Assembly (NCBI RefSeq): GCF_949628215.1
Contig: NC_134278.1
Coordinates: forward strand, 36,722,115-36,786,114
Source: Phalacrocorax aristotelis
Taxonomy: Eukaryota; Chordata; Aves; Suliformes; Phalacrocoracidae
Reading direction: 5' to 3'
Length of the DNA stretch: 64,000 nt
Part shown: piece after piece, positions 23,001-34,800 of the stretch
Layout of the letters: every line of letters begins with the position of its first letter
Position numbering within the stretch: the stretch's first letter is position 1
Notes under the pieces: model-generated
The model's input: only the letters and a program-made list of their open reading frames with translations
What the model was told of the DNA's origin: nothing
Databases searched by the model: none
Position numbers and translations under genes: made by a program

Positions 23001-26000
23001 AAAGACACACACTTAAACCGCATGTCATCGGTACTGAAATTAAAGCAATAAAGATGAACACAAGGTCACTGGGAGAACAGAACAATGTAAGGTACATAAA
23101 AGAATCTGAATGCCTGATGGGAAATATATGGGTGTTCCATTGCTGACAACAACACTGAGAGGAGAAAAGGAGAGGAGAAAAGAAAGCCAGGATGCAGATG
23201 TTTTAGAAGCCAAAAATGAGTGGCAGGTGGATAAAATTACAGCGGGGAAGGAACAAAACGCACAAAACAGGACTGGATGTCTGCTCCCAGCTGAACACGA
23301 ATTCTCTGCTACGGGGAGAGTTTCTCATCTTTTCTCATTTTCAGTCCTCTTTGACTTAATGATCAGTGCCTTCCTGCCACTTAAGCAGCATGGCAGCAGC
23401 CAACCCACAGAGTATGCAGTGCTGTATTACCAGCAGCTCCTTCAACAAAGATTTGGCATCTGATTTTCAAATACAACAAGGACTTAGGCTAGAGAATTTC
23501 AAAAGCTTCAAGAATTCTGACAAAAACATGTTGTTAAATAGATTTACATTCCAATTGTCCAAATCCCCCAAAACATTGCTTTCTAACTGCAGCTGATTAA
23601 ACACAAAGGATTACTTGCCTTTCTTAGGTGGAATGAAGATGTTACCAATTATACCTACACTGGAAAATCAGACAAATGATTTAACAGCCTCTCAACTTTA
23701 GTAAGACACCACAAGAAATCCCTTCAAACATTATACGTTGACCCTGCTACTGTAAAAACAACACTGCGTATTAGAAGTGAGTAATTTTAACTCGAGACAT
23801 GCCCAGTAGAACCCTGACTAGCAAAGCTTAACCAATCAGTGGTGCAAAAGCAAAGCTCTACTGAGGCAACAGCGCAGAAGCAGCAGAGGGGATCGCTCAG
23901 CTGCAGAGGTGATGCGGGACTCAAGTATCTCCCATGAGGTTAGCAGGAAGTCTGTCTGTAACAGTGTTTCTGAGTTGTTTTTTTTTTAACCTCAGTTATT
24001 CTGTGTATGTGTTAATAAAGCAAGAGTTGAATACGTTCACACCTGTTTGGCTGGAGGGTATTTGTGTTGTAGCCAGTCTTCTGGAGCGTTAGCTTTTACA
24101 TCCCATCCAACAATGACTCCTGAGTAGCCAAATCTTTTGTGAACTATTACCTGTCCCACACTGAACTGAATGTATTCAGGCTTTGGACTGCGAACATGAG
24201 TTGATTCTGATTTAACAAAGAAAGAGACTTAGCAAGGGTAAGTGGTTGATCAAGTACATTAAACATTTAAACAGACATTCTCCTGACTTCTACCAGAAGA
24301 GACATGATAGTTAGATTAATAGGCAAATTAAACAAGGGAACAGGTGCTTTGTTTTCACCCTGCCCAGACTTTTACTATGATATTTGGCAAAGCAGCATCC
24401 ACCGAGGGACACACGTTTCTATTTGTATGCCTTTGATATTACACAGGGGTCTTAACGGAGTTTTGGAAAGCATAAACACATGTATATGTTGACAGTTACT
24501 GAAGCCTTACATACAATATTTTACAGTGCTTACACATGCTAACTGATTTTGCCATTAATTTTTTTCCAGTTTAGGTCACAGGATTCTTCTATTCAGTCTG
24601 ACTGCAGGGAATTTCTTTCCAGGAGCAGACTGATCAACTGTTTCTTTTTCCTTTTATGAAGTTGATCTAAATCACTTCATTTGAATCAAGTGAAAGCTAT
24701 ACCACTGTTTCATACATCAATACAAAACAGGCACACTCAGATCTAGTCAATAAAATAGATATGTGCATATAGTATATCACATTGATACTGCAACACAGCA
24801 CAGGGTGAGAAGGCCTTGGATTTTTGCTGTTTTGCTTACTGAACATTATCAATAAAGTTTAGAGAGAAGGAAAGAAAAAGACTACAATTTACAAAGCAAA
24901 TATAGAAATCCACTATAGAAGACCTTATAGAAGACAATATCATAGGCGAAATGCAAAAGGGTTGCAAAGACTCCAATACCTGCAAAATAAGAATGGGTTT
25001 CTGCTTCACTGTCGCCAATTTTAATTTTCTTTTCTCCATAGTACCAATTCCTAAAATGTAAAATTAATAACCCAACATTCAAACAAGTTCTTTAGAAACC
25101 AAGTTTTAGGATAATGGGCTTTCTGATTGTTCCTAGCTTAAGCATTTGTCTGAATAGAGGGATGCTGCAAAGGCTTTGATACAAAATTCTTCACAATTTG
25201 AAGACCAAACAGAATAAGATCTTTACATTAAAGCTGCTTTTAAGGAATAGATCACAGAATGGTTTAGGTTGGAAGGGACCTTTAAAGGACATCTAGTCTA
25301 ACCCCCACTGTAATGAGCAGGGACATCTTCAACTAGATCAGGTTGCTCAGAGCCCCGTCCAACCTGACCTTGAATGTTTCCAGAGATGGGGCATCTACTA
25401 CTTCTCTGGGCAACCTGTGCCAGTGTTTCACCACCCTCATTGTAAAAAATGTCTTCCTTATATCCAGTCTCAATCTACCCTCCTTTAGTTTAAAACCATT
25501 ACCCCTTGTCCTGTCACAACAGGCCTTGCTAAAGAGGTTGTCCCCATCTTTCCTATAGTCCCCCTTTAAGTACTGGAATACACAAGCCAAAGGAATTTGT
25601 TCCAACAGGAGAAAAAAGTATTAATCTAATTTCTTTGGAGATGTAACTGTACAGTTGCATTATAATCTTTGTATCACAGGAAACCCATTTATTTTCTGTA
25701 GGTGAGCAAATACTATTCTGAACTCTAACAGAGCGATTCTTCAGTATCTTTTGTAAATGCTATTGTGAAATCTTTAAAGATTGGTTAACATTGGTATGGA
25801 CAAGCTGTCTGGCAATGTATCCCAGCTTAAAGCTACAATAAGTATAACTTCTGCACTAGGCTGAGTTTCATGTGAATTTAAAGGATGGAAGCTAGGGGAG
25901 GGACATCTTTAAAAAGGTGAAATGGCCTACGTTTTACACTGCCACTGTGAAAAAGAGTGTAAAGAAATAATGAGCAAACGCAACATTTAGCGGGGGTGGG

Positions 26001-28803
26001 GGGAGCCTTCAAATATTCTTTCTGCTGGCAGTGGAACAGAAGCAGTGCATGAAAAGATGTATTTGGGTTAAGATTCTCCATCCACACCAGTCAGCAATCT
26101 GTTGGTACCAAAGAACTACAGCTTGTCCTAGCATCCCTCCTTTTTTATGGTGTTCACCGCCTTCCCTCTTTCACTCCTACTCCCTTCACCCTGCCTGGAA
26201 GAAAGTAAAAGCAGGTTCCACAACTCTGCAAACAATACTTTTTGTTTAAAAGTCTTGGTTTAGCTAAAAGCTGTGGGAACACTTAAAGTTGACAAATACC
26301 TTTTAACAGGAACAAGAAAGGGCAAATATCCTGACTTGTCAGACTGCATTGTTGAAAACAGCAGCTAATATAGTAGGTTTGGAAGGTCTCAAATTCAGTG
26401 TATTTTTAGGATAGCCAGTTAATTCTTTATCAGATGAGATATTCAGAAGACACAAGCAGCTCCAAAGGTTCACTCCACCTGCGAAGGCTTTATCTTTAGA
26501 TATGGCTGGAGCTTTCCACAAAGTTGCAAAGCAATTTAGAGTGAACCTAGGAAAAGCAGAGTTTCTGCTTCCATCCATATACTGTTCCCCGAGGCTTTCC
26601 TGGGGGCAAAATTAAGTCTGAATCTTCCGCAGTTCAGATGACTTGATAGCCTTGACTGTTGTACATGGACCAATAATAAAAGATTTTTGAAGGTCCAGAC
26701 AATGTAAAATCATTGGAGTAATTCTACTATAGAAGAATTAAATTTCACAAGCAAGCCTTTTAACTTCCCCAAACATGTCCAAGCAACAGTCTTCTTAAAT
26801 TGAACTGGCATATATATAATATGGATATAACTTTACCTTTTCTAGACCAACTCATTGTCATGTGTCCAATAATCAAGTTTCCCCTTCTTCCCAAACCCAT
26901 CTGCATTTTCTAATTCAATTTCAAGTTTTCTTGAACTGCCATATGCAGTGTAAGATGTCCATCCCATGTTGTAGGATCTGATCCTACAAACAGGTAGCTG
27001 CTTACAGTCATTAACATGGTTAGTCCTCCTGACTTCACAGTCAGATAAAGTAGAGGATAACATGTATAGAATCACTGCCATGATTTATATTTAGTTTTGC
27101 ATGGAGTTCAGATTGCATGTTTATGTAGAATATAGGCAAAAGGTTTTCTTAAAACTGGTAGTAAGGCCCAAATCAGTGTCAACAGAAAATAAGAGATGTT
27201 TCCCCTTTGTAACTTATTTCACTCCTACAGCATGTTATCCCGTTAAGAAGAGGCCACGTTTGAAATTTAAGTGCAGTGCAGAGGGTATATTACATCCTAC
27301 CTTGTTATTGATAGCCACAGCTTTAGACGATCTGCCCATGCATCCAGATTCAAGTAAGACTTTGTAAAGCTGCTCCAAGAGGCAATTATCCTTTAGTAGT
27401 AAAAATTATCAACACATCGTTTTAAAAACCTTCTCTAGTATTTGTATATACTTTTAAAAAATATTTTAACTTTAAGGCTTCACTTCTGTAGCAAATGGGG
27501 ATAAAAGAATAGTCAGTGACCAGGAACAAGTTCTTCTCAACATTACTATCTAGATTGCAAATTAATATGCTTTCAATGGTCACTTGTACCAGTAAACCAC
27601 ATATAAATTTTGGAAAAATGTAACTTTTCATTACAAGGTCACTTGCTTTCTGTACTCAGACCATAGGAAATGCTAACTTGTGTCAGATTCTGCAGTTTCA
27701 ACTCTTACTTGAGAATAGCGAGCGTGAGGTTTCAAAAATGGTGCATGTAATCAAAAGGCTATTAAAAATTATCGTAAGAGTTTTTGCATAAATCTAAATG
27801 GTTAGTAGTTTACTCATGCCGTGAAACCTGAAAATTATTTAAATCTGGGTCTTTGCACAAAAAGCCAGACTTCGTTTTTTTATCAGGCCGATTATTTGTT
27901 CTCATTACTTCATGTATTTGAGTTCTACAGATGAACAATACAACCAATGCACTACACGGGCTGCACTGTTAAAAAAAAGTCACAGAAGTCTCTCTTTGCA
28001 TGGTTCATCTTCAAAATACCAACATTTGTCATTGGTTACCACTATCAAATATTCGGACCCGATGTAGTATTCTCCACTTTACATTTGGAGAGAGATGTAT
28101 GCGACCCTGTGAATACATAACATCTTAATTCATATGCAAAATGGCACTACTTACTTAACTATCATTATGGCTCCCTTAAGTAATTTACTACGAATGAATA
28201 GTAAGTAATGAATAATAGAATGAAGAGTTGGTTAAGACTCTGTACTGAGTCATACTATGCAAGAAAATCTATTTTAACAGTGTCAAAAGTGTCAAAAGGT
28301 AACGGAAAGTTAGAAATAGTCTAATCAAACACTCCATTTTCCCCTTTTTAAAGGGACATAACCCATAGTGATATACATTGGAATTTCCAAAAGCAGAATG
28401 AGATTAAGGCACAGTTGTGCCCTTGCACAGATTATACACGGATTTTCATGTGATGAAAACAGTGGTGGCTATTCAAATTTTGAAGCACATCTTTAAACAA
28501 CCTAATACAGTCACATTAAGCCACAAAACTGTCTGAGGTATGATTTGAATGTTTTTTTCGTGTAGGGATGGCCAGTGTGTTCCACCCACACTCCAACTTC
28601 CTAGGACAAAGTGTCATTGGGGATGAGAAAGAGAACTCTCTTATAAATAAATACAGTAGGGAAGGAGAGACTTACAACCTTTCTGTTATGAGGATGCGCT
28701 GAGCAGAGTCTGTTCCATACCACTGGGATATGAAATATTGTGCAGGAAGTGCAGACAGCAACACGCAAATCTGCAGAGCTGCAGCTGCATTGATGTGAGG
28801 CAT
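19956..28803 (-). CDS. YccV/HspQ-like domain protein, five coding exons
   Basis: The spliced CDS joins, in transcription order, 28803-28676, 25050-24980, 24206-24043, 22131-22021 and 20051-19956: 570 nt, 189 residues plus stop. All introns are GT-AG and every phase fits. Residues 6-26 form a hydrophobic segment (AAAALQICVLLSALPAQYF) that could be a signal anchor. Residues 81-151 match the YccV/HspQ (hemimethylated-DNA-binding) fold: FSVGQVIVHKRFGYSGVIVG then WD, a loop with P-DW, HYRILI, and AYIPEEEI. The end, HPDMKAYF then SGYDGSKYI, resembles the C-terminal tail of FBXO21 after its YccV domain. No F-box is present. Bacterial HspQ acts in protein turnover and plant ClpF is a Clp adaptor; the role here is unknown. 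I cannot assign a gene name. The ATG is in exon 2 with a G at -3. Confidence 0.85.
20052..22020 (-). other. Intron of the YccV-domain gene
   Basis: GT-AG borders. No exon, repeat family or RNA gene is recognised in its 2 kb. Confidence 0.75.
22021..22131 (-). CDS. YccV-domain gene, coding exon with second half of the domain
   Basis: This 111-nt phase 0/0 exon encodes DLKDTPHYRILINKANGFGK then STAYIPEEEITIIMGLE. The HYRILI strand and the AYIPEEEI segment are the two C-terminal YccV signatures. Acceptor tttttacag, donor GTAGTA. Confidence 0.88.
22132..24042 (-). other. Intron of the YccV-domain gene
   Basis: A purine-rich stretch lies at 23155-23190. Otherwise I see nothing recognisable. Open frames on the plus strand at 23110-23463 look like chance. 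Confidence 0.7.
24043..24206 (-). CDS. YccV-domain gene, coding exon with first half of the domain
   Basis: This 164-nt exon completes a split glutamate codon and encodes STHVRSPKPEYI, then FSVGQVIVHKRFGYSGVIVG, WDVKANAPEDWLQHKYPPAK and Q. The GQV-HK-FGY-GVI-GWD series is the hallmark of the YccV/HspQ family. Acceptor ttaaatcag, donor GTGTGA. Confidence 0.92.
24980..25050 (-). CDS. YccV-domain gene, short linker exon
   Basis: This 71-nt exon encodes NWYYGEKKIKIGDSEAETHS then YFA, phases 2 to 1. It links the N-terminal hydrophobic part to the domain. Acceptor cattttag, donor GTATTG. Identification depends on phase continuity on both sides and open frame. Confidence 0.82.
25253..25610 (-). mobile_element. 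CR1 LINE fragment, minus strand
   Basis: This is a 3' CR1 fragment of a subfamily different from the 4.7 and 9.3 kb copies. On the minus strand it reads GDNLFSKACCDRTRGNGFK, GRLRLDIRKTFFTMRVVKHW and LPREVVDAPSLETFKVRLDG. The 3' end (left) carries the block ggttggaagggacc in its complementary form. It lies in the intron upstream of the linker exon. Confidence 0.92.
26837..26983 (-). other. Possible cassette exon with in-frame stop in the YccV-domain gene
   Basis: On the minus strand a tgtttgtag acceptor and a GTAAAG donor bound 147 nt that fit the phase of both neighbouring exons exactly. The frame gives IRSYNMGWTSYTAYG and GFGKKGKLDYWTHDNELV, then TAG at 26844-26842, just before the donor. 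If spliced in it would stop the protein ahead of the YccV domain. It is not needed for the 189-residue product and may be chance. Confidence 0.3.
28676..28803 (-). CDS. YccV-domain gene, first coding part (start codon exon)
   Basis: It encodes MPHINAAAALQICVLLSALP then AQYFISQWYGTDSAQRILIT and ER, ending two bases into a leucine codon. The exon starts upstream at 28845 after a long T-tract and ctttttag. In this frame the upstream sequence has no ATG back to a stop in exon 1, so the ATG at 28803-28801 is the best start. The hydrophobic run suggests a membrane anchor or signal peptide. Confidence 0.82.
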
Positions 28804-28845
28804 TCCAACAGGAAGTTCTTCAAAGGCACTTCCCTGCTCCCTAAC
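28804..28845 (-). other. 5' UTR part of exon 2, YccV-domain gene
   Basis: These 42 bases between the acceptor and the ATG are open in the coding frame (VREQGSAFEELPVG) but have no start codon. An alternative acceptor TTAG exists five bases in, at 28841. Confidence 0.55.
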
Positions 28846-30338
28846 CTAAAAAGAAGGAAAAAAAAAAAAAAAACAACAAAAAGAGAGACAAAAAATTTGC
28901 AATAAATAGCTGCTCTCCATGAACAAAATTCATTGTGCTGCTTTATCACCTAATTATTAAATATCTAAGTATTAATCATGTGTGACATATCAGACTGATG
29001 GCCTCCAGAAAAATCTATTTGGATGCAGTGATTATTGCACATACAACAGAATGAAGAGATTTTTCTTTCAGATTGAAGGGAGGCACAGCATCGTACCAAG
29101 ATATCAGAGTGTACCACAGTCCCATCATTAGACTAGCAAAGGATTTGATATCACCATTCATTCCACAGGCACCTGCCACACTTCACCAATGCATTAAGAT
29201 ATTCCTGACTCTTCAAATTAAGATGTTCACCTGCAGATGAGGAGCACATTTACTGTCTTTTTACACCTGTGAAGATTTACCAAATCCAAACTGGGACTTG
29301 CTGAAATTTGAGATTTGTACCTCTTACTCAAGCATTCTGAGAGTGCACAGGTTTACTGCAGCCTTCAAAGAGTCATCTGTATCCACTCCCCATTCTGTCG
29401 CGTTAGTCTCCAGTAGTGGCTGTTTCAGCTACTACTCTCTAGTAGAGTACTCAGCTTGCAAGCACAAGCAAATTGTTTCAGTTGTTTCTGAGTTGCTTCT
29501 ACTTTCTCCTGTTGTTATTTACAACATTTACGCAGAAATTTGGGTTCCTGTAATATATCCAGCACACGTGTACGTGGGAAGTTAGATTTATTAAAACTGC
29601 CTAGCAAAGGCAGTTAGGATCACAAAATAGTGCTGATGGAGGCCCACAGATATAGTAAGGAATATGAAAACATCTGCGCATGTGATGAAGTTACCAGAAA
29701 CTGCATTTTTCACTTCTGCATCACCTGCTTTAGAGCCAACAGCAACGAAAAAACATCTCCTAATTTTAGACATTATCGGTAGCTGTACATCTAGGCGTGT
29801 TAACTTGTGTGTGTTGGGGGGAAAGGACGAGTCACATATCCGTGCAACAAAACAACCGCCTGCCAGGCCGGAGCGGGGGACAGGACCCCGCAGGGGAAGG
29901 CTGCCACTTGGCCCGCAGCCTTCACCCAACGCGACCGCACACCTTGTGTCGCTGACGGTCCTTCTCCTATTTCTATAAACAGCTTTTTAAGCAGCTGGAT
30001 CCACCAGACGGGAAGGATGCAGTAGCAGAGAGAGAGAGATAGTCTGGATCCAAGCTAGAGCCCCACCGAATCAAAATACTTCTGCGCATATTCTGAAGCC
30101 CCTGAACACCTGTCAGAAAGGAAGGGGCTCTGCCTGTACCCCAGCGGGGGCCAAGCCTCCTGGCCGGTATTTCTGCCACAAGCCCGGGCACCGGCGGCAC
30201 GAAGCCGACACGGGCCAGTCCGGGAACAGCCCCGCAGCCCTCCTCCCCCGGACCACCGGCCCTCAGCCCTCCTCAGCCCCGGCGGCTCCCGCTTCCCTCC
30301 CGACCCCCGCACAGCCGCCGCCGTAGGCAGCCCCTCAC
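28846..30338 (-). other. Intron 1 of the YccV-domain gene
   Basis: GT-AG intron, with a T-tract (A-run on the plus strand, 28858-28873) just upstream of the acceptor. Most of it is AT-rich except where it enters the CpG island. Confidence 0.5.
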
Positions 30339-30680
30339 CCGGCTGTGGCCACAGCGCAGCGCGTCCCGCTCTCCGGCAGCTCCGGGCGGCAGGTGCTAGG
30401 CTGGGCCGGGCTCGGCTGGGCCGGGCTTGTCTGGGCTGGGCTGAGCTCCCCCCGCCCCGAGGGGCGGGCCGCGAGCTGCCGGCGGCGGCAGGTAGCGGCC
30501 GTTGGGGGCCGGCGGACATCTTGTGCGGCTGAGGGGAGCGGCGGGACGGGACCGCTCTCGGCTTCGCGCCCTCCTCGGCATAAACGTTTAAACGCCGAAA
30601 ATGAACCCAGAGCAGTGAACGCTGCGCCTGACGCTCGGGTCAGGTGCCCAGGCGGGGAGGTGAGGGGTATCCCCCTTCTT
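29850..30680. promoter_or_regulatory. CpG-island promoter of the YccV-domain gene
   Basis: This is an abrupt island of G+C- and CpG-rich sequence, densest at 30170-30560. It sits at the expected 5' end of the minus-strand gene. No TATA box is evident. It could also fire toward the plus strand, but no plus-strand gene is seen beyond it. Confidence 0.75.
30339..30540 (-). other. Non-coding first exon, YccV-domain gene (approximate)
   Basis: A good donor, CCGG then GTGAGG, ends this exon at 30339 within the CpG island. The 5' limit is a guess. It contains an ATG at 30519 whose frame, after splicing to 28845, meets a TAG two bases into exon 2, so it would act as an upstream ORF of about 60 codons if included in the transcript. 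Confidence 0.45.
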
Positions 30681-31599
30681 TTTGCAAGTTAGTTTTAAGC
30701 AAATGATACTTACAACTTCCTTAAGTAATTTTTTTTTCTGTGAAGGTGGACAATTGCCTTTAACCTGCTATGAAGAGAAGTCAGGAGGAAGTTCTCTAAC
30801 TGTGAAGTTGATGCAAAAGGCATCACGTTTTAATATAAACTCTTAACCCAGCCTCACGGTGTGCCTGTCACCACCCTGTTGGTATTTCAGGGAGCGCTTG
30901 GTGGTCCCTGGGCCTGGTTTTGTCACAGATGGATGAAGGCGTAGCTGAAACAAAAGTCTCCTGCGTGGTTTCGATAGTGCATGTGTCAGCTGTCAAGAAG
31001 AGCCTCCTCCTCTGGGCCTGTGACTGCTGAGCTGCTGCACAGCGGTTGAAGCCAGTTAATGAGTCTCCTTTCTTTGTCAGGGGTTTCTTTGGTGTATATT
31101 CATCAGTGATCAAATTTGTGGGAGCAAACAAAGGAGGATAGACTCAAACTGCAAGTGACCCAGAGAGATCAGAGCAATGGGACCGTTACAGGCAACGGGA
31201 AATGCAGCAGTAGCAGATGTTGAGTCTTACTGAGGGAGAGGAAATGTTCTAGCCGTCTCTCCTCGCTTACTGAGCACATCTCTGTAAAGAGCAATACCAT
31301 GAAAAAAAGGGAAAATGTTATCGAGCCGTACCTCGTTTAATAATGTAGCTTACTGTTCATGGTTTCTTCAGTAACATAGTGATAGTTACACTTTTCAAAT
31401 GAAAAACTTCAGAAAACTTCAGAAAGTAAAAATTATCTCAGAAATAATTTGAAAAATGCAGGAACTACACCGTGTGATGATACAGACTGAAATACCTCCT
31501 GCTTTCTGTAGTAGATAAAATGAACAATATACAGTACAAACAGTGGCCCAATACATAATATTATTAGATACCTAAAAAGTCATTGTGTCTCTTCTTCAT
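30681..31599. other. Intergenic, nothing recognised
   Basis: This is the upstream flank of the CpG island between the YccV-domain gene and the PHIP 3' side. I see no exon or repeat. Confidence 0.5.
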
Positions 31600-31890
31600 T
31601 AACAGGGCCTATTGCAATAGGACAAAGGGTAATGGTTTTAAACAAAAGGAGGGCAGGTTCAGATTAGATGTAAGGAAGACATTTTTTACACTGAGGGTGG
31701 TGAAACATTGGCACAGGTTGCCCTGAGAGGTGGTAGATGCCCCATCCCTGGAACCATTCAAAGTCAGGTTGGATGGGGCTCTGAGCAACCTGATCTAGTT
31801 GAAGATGTCCCTGCTCATTACAGTGGGGGTTAGACTAGGTGTCCTTTAAAGGTCCCTTCCAACCCAAACTATTCTGTGATTCTATAGATG
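31600..31890 (+). mobile_element. CR1 LINE fragment, plus strand
   Basis: This 3' CR1 fragment reads [20 protein letters not shown] and [14 protein letters not shown] in broken frames and ends with the CR1 terminal block (cccttccaacccaaactatt) and an attctgtgattctatag tail. It belongs to the same general subfamily as the minus-strand copy at 25.25 kb, in opposite orientation. Confidence 0.92.
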
Positions 31891-34800
31891 GAGAAAATCA
31901 CGTAGCATCTCCTACGCTCCATTGGACAGAGCAAAAGAGTGGTGTTAGCTTTTAAGTAGAGCACATCGTTGGCTGGAACTGTTTGACTTGTTCCTTGGGC
32001 TGAACTGAGCTGCCTTGGGCAGTGGTTTTGAGCCCAGGGCACACGTAAGTTAAATAAGAAAAGCAAGCAGAATATCAGGAGGCTTACATGCAGCATCCTG
32101 GGGCTTGCAGTCAAACAAGGATAATCCATTTTTCTAGTGTGTAAAGTGCTTTGAATTCCTGTGCCTTGGCTAGGTAGGAAGCTAAGGAAAAAAAGCATCA
32201 GGATTTGGCACTGCTGCTTTCACTTCTCCATTGCTTGTGTTGCCACTTGTTCTTCCTTTCTCCCGCCATCTCAGGGTCTCCCCAGAGACCCTCCTTGCCT
32301 AGGGGACTGCCTGCATTTGTCAGTTGTAAGGCTGTACCAAGAGGATGAGGCGTTGGCAAAAATTACAGTAGTAATTTCAAGACAGCATTAGTATAAAAAT
32401 ACAGTGTGTGGGAAGTAAGTCTTAGGGTTTTGTTTGTTGATGGATTTAAACCTGGGCAACGTGGCAGGTATACCCAGTTAAAAACCCATAAATACTGACC
32501 TGGACTAGAAGTACAAACTTAACCTAAGAAAAATACATTTTTAAAACATAACCAATCAAGTTGTTTCTCTATAGATGAAATATAGTTGAAATAGCTTAAG
32601 TTGGATAATTTCACCATTATTCTTCAATCCAAGTAAAATTTCATTTTCAGGGGAATGTTACAGGTTAAGTTTTCTGGAGGTCTTTAGGAGTAGCTTATCA
32701 CAAAGGTGTCACAGACCACGGCCACATTTATACAATGGAAGGTGCCTGTTTATCTCCTACATTGACATTGCAGTAACAGAAGAATGAGCTTAGGAAGTAA
32801 ATAGGAAAAGTTGAAAGAATTTATTTCTTCTAGGAGCCTCACTTTCCTTCCAGCCCAGTCAGCATCAAAAAGCAAAAGAACTCCAAATAATAGAAAGGAA
32901 GAAACAGGGCAGAAAAGCACGTCTGGTGTCTGGGAAGCCTTTCTCTGAATGGATGCTTGGTGCTCACACTGCTGCGAATAATGTTTCCAGCATTTAAATG
33001 GGTTAGCGAGATTTGAAGGTAACAACTCTCTTGAGGAAGAAGTGATAGAGAGGTCAAGGCAATACTTTTCCTATTACTTGAATAATTTCCTGCAAGACAG
33101 CATATGCCTACCTAGTGGTAGGAAGGTTATCTGTGCGGTGGGAAAGTCTCTCCATACATTCATGACATGAAAAAAATTAAAGCTCTCAGTGAGCTGGTGA
33201 GGAAGTTCCTCAAAAAGGAGCATTTACAATCCTTTTGCATGTCTCTGGCTCGTGTTAGAGTTCTCTGCAGTCATCTTCTGGGCAACATAGGTCTGTCTAT
33301 CAGGGAAGGAGCAAGGCTTCACTATATTACACTATATATATGCTTCTAAACTTTTTTCCTTTAAGGAACATGCACATCACCTCACTAATGGGCTGAACTA
33401 TGTTTTACTGGCTTCTGGTGAAAAAACAGCTGTGACTTGACAGAATCACTGGAACATCAGGTGGCTGGAAAGCCATCTAAATCCACACACTTTTTTGTGA
33501 ATGCTACATACAGTGGTGAAGAGGTGCTGAACTAGGCTTTTTCTCTCTCAGCATCAAGTCTTTATCTGTTCTTGGCAACGGTATGATTTCAAGTTAAGAT
33601 TGCTAAAGCCAACCTTTTTATTGTTGTGGACTAAATAGGTGCCTTTTCAAAAATTAGAAAATATTTTCTTCCTTCTTTTTTCTCCCCCCCCTAGCATAGG
33701 AACAAAAATCCTGTACTGCTGTAAACATCAGATGCTGTTTTGCAGGGTTCTTGTACACAGAAATGAGAAAGATTGAGGAAAACAAAATGAGAGTAATTTG
33801 CTCTTACAGAAGTCAGTCAAGTAAAAAAAAATAAAAACAAGCCAAACCCAGACTTGTGACTCAGCAAAAGCAATTCCAGCCTTACCATTTTAGAAGCACC
33901 AGAAGCTGAGCCAGTGTTGCATTTACCATCCCTCCAGCCTCGCCTCTCTGCTGACTGCAGTTCACAGCTGTAACTGCTGGCCAAGTTTTACAGATTTAAG
34001 CACAATACTGATGGAGCAGCAAAACAATTTTCATTAGTACAGAGCTAGAGCTTTTCTAACAGAAGATCAAGTTCCAAAAGCAGGAAGAGATATTTAAAGC
34101 ACATATTCCACACAGACTTAGCCCCAGTAGAAGAACAGTTGCCTGAAAAGGCTCCAGCTGCAGCACATCGAGAAACCAAGCTGGAGTGGTGGACACAGCT
34201 GTGGTTGCAACAGGAGATGAGCCATTAGGCTTGGCTGCCGTCTCACCTCAAGTGCTTCCTTTCAGCATTACTTCATATAATTGGCACCCATAGCAAGATA
34301 CAAGCCAGGTGATAACAGAGCAGAGGCTTAAGGGTGCTCTTTGTGTTAGTAGAATGGAAGTTACATGTGCCAGAATGTCTGGGTGATGTGATTCCTAGTG
34401 GGCCTGGCAAAAAACCCCAGACTTCAGCTGCACCCCAAGATGGGGACAGTTCACTAGATTGTCATTGCAGCAACACGAGGCGCAGGCCTGGCGTGCTCGC
34501 TCATCATCTTTTCTTCAGCCAGCCCCATCCCTACATCTGTCACTTTCCCTTTTTTGTCCCAGTAGCAGATAGAGGCTGTCTGAAGTGCCTGTCTACGGAG
34601 GTGACTTGTGGCCGTTCTGAGATGCAGTCGCTGCTGTAATTTGGTCACCACATGGTCGTCTATCACCTTAAGATAAAAATATTACTGCCTCCTGTGTCTT
34701 CCTCACTTCTACAGTTTGCATCTCAAAAACCCTTAGCTCATATTTAAAACCCTGATATAACTTTAAGCCATAACAACACACCTGGATTTCTATGGTGCCA

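Larger units (their letters stand above)
25051..28675 (-). other. Intron of the YccV-domain gene (3.6 kb)
   Basis: It contains the CR1 fragment at 25253-25610 and the possible cassette at 26837-26983. The donor is the strong GTAAGT at 28675-28670. The stretch 27000-28600 is AT-rich with nothing recognised. Confidence 0.7.

Noticed and set aside
25333-25605. Minus-strand 90-codon open frame with KHWHRLPREVV
   Set aside because: It is the C-terminal piece of a CR1 LINE, not a host gene.
30055-30692. Long open frames on both strands of the second CpG island
   Set aside because: Same base-composition effect. The minus frame runs through the GTGAGG donor and, once spliced, stops at once, so it is not the domain frame.
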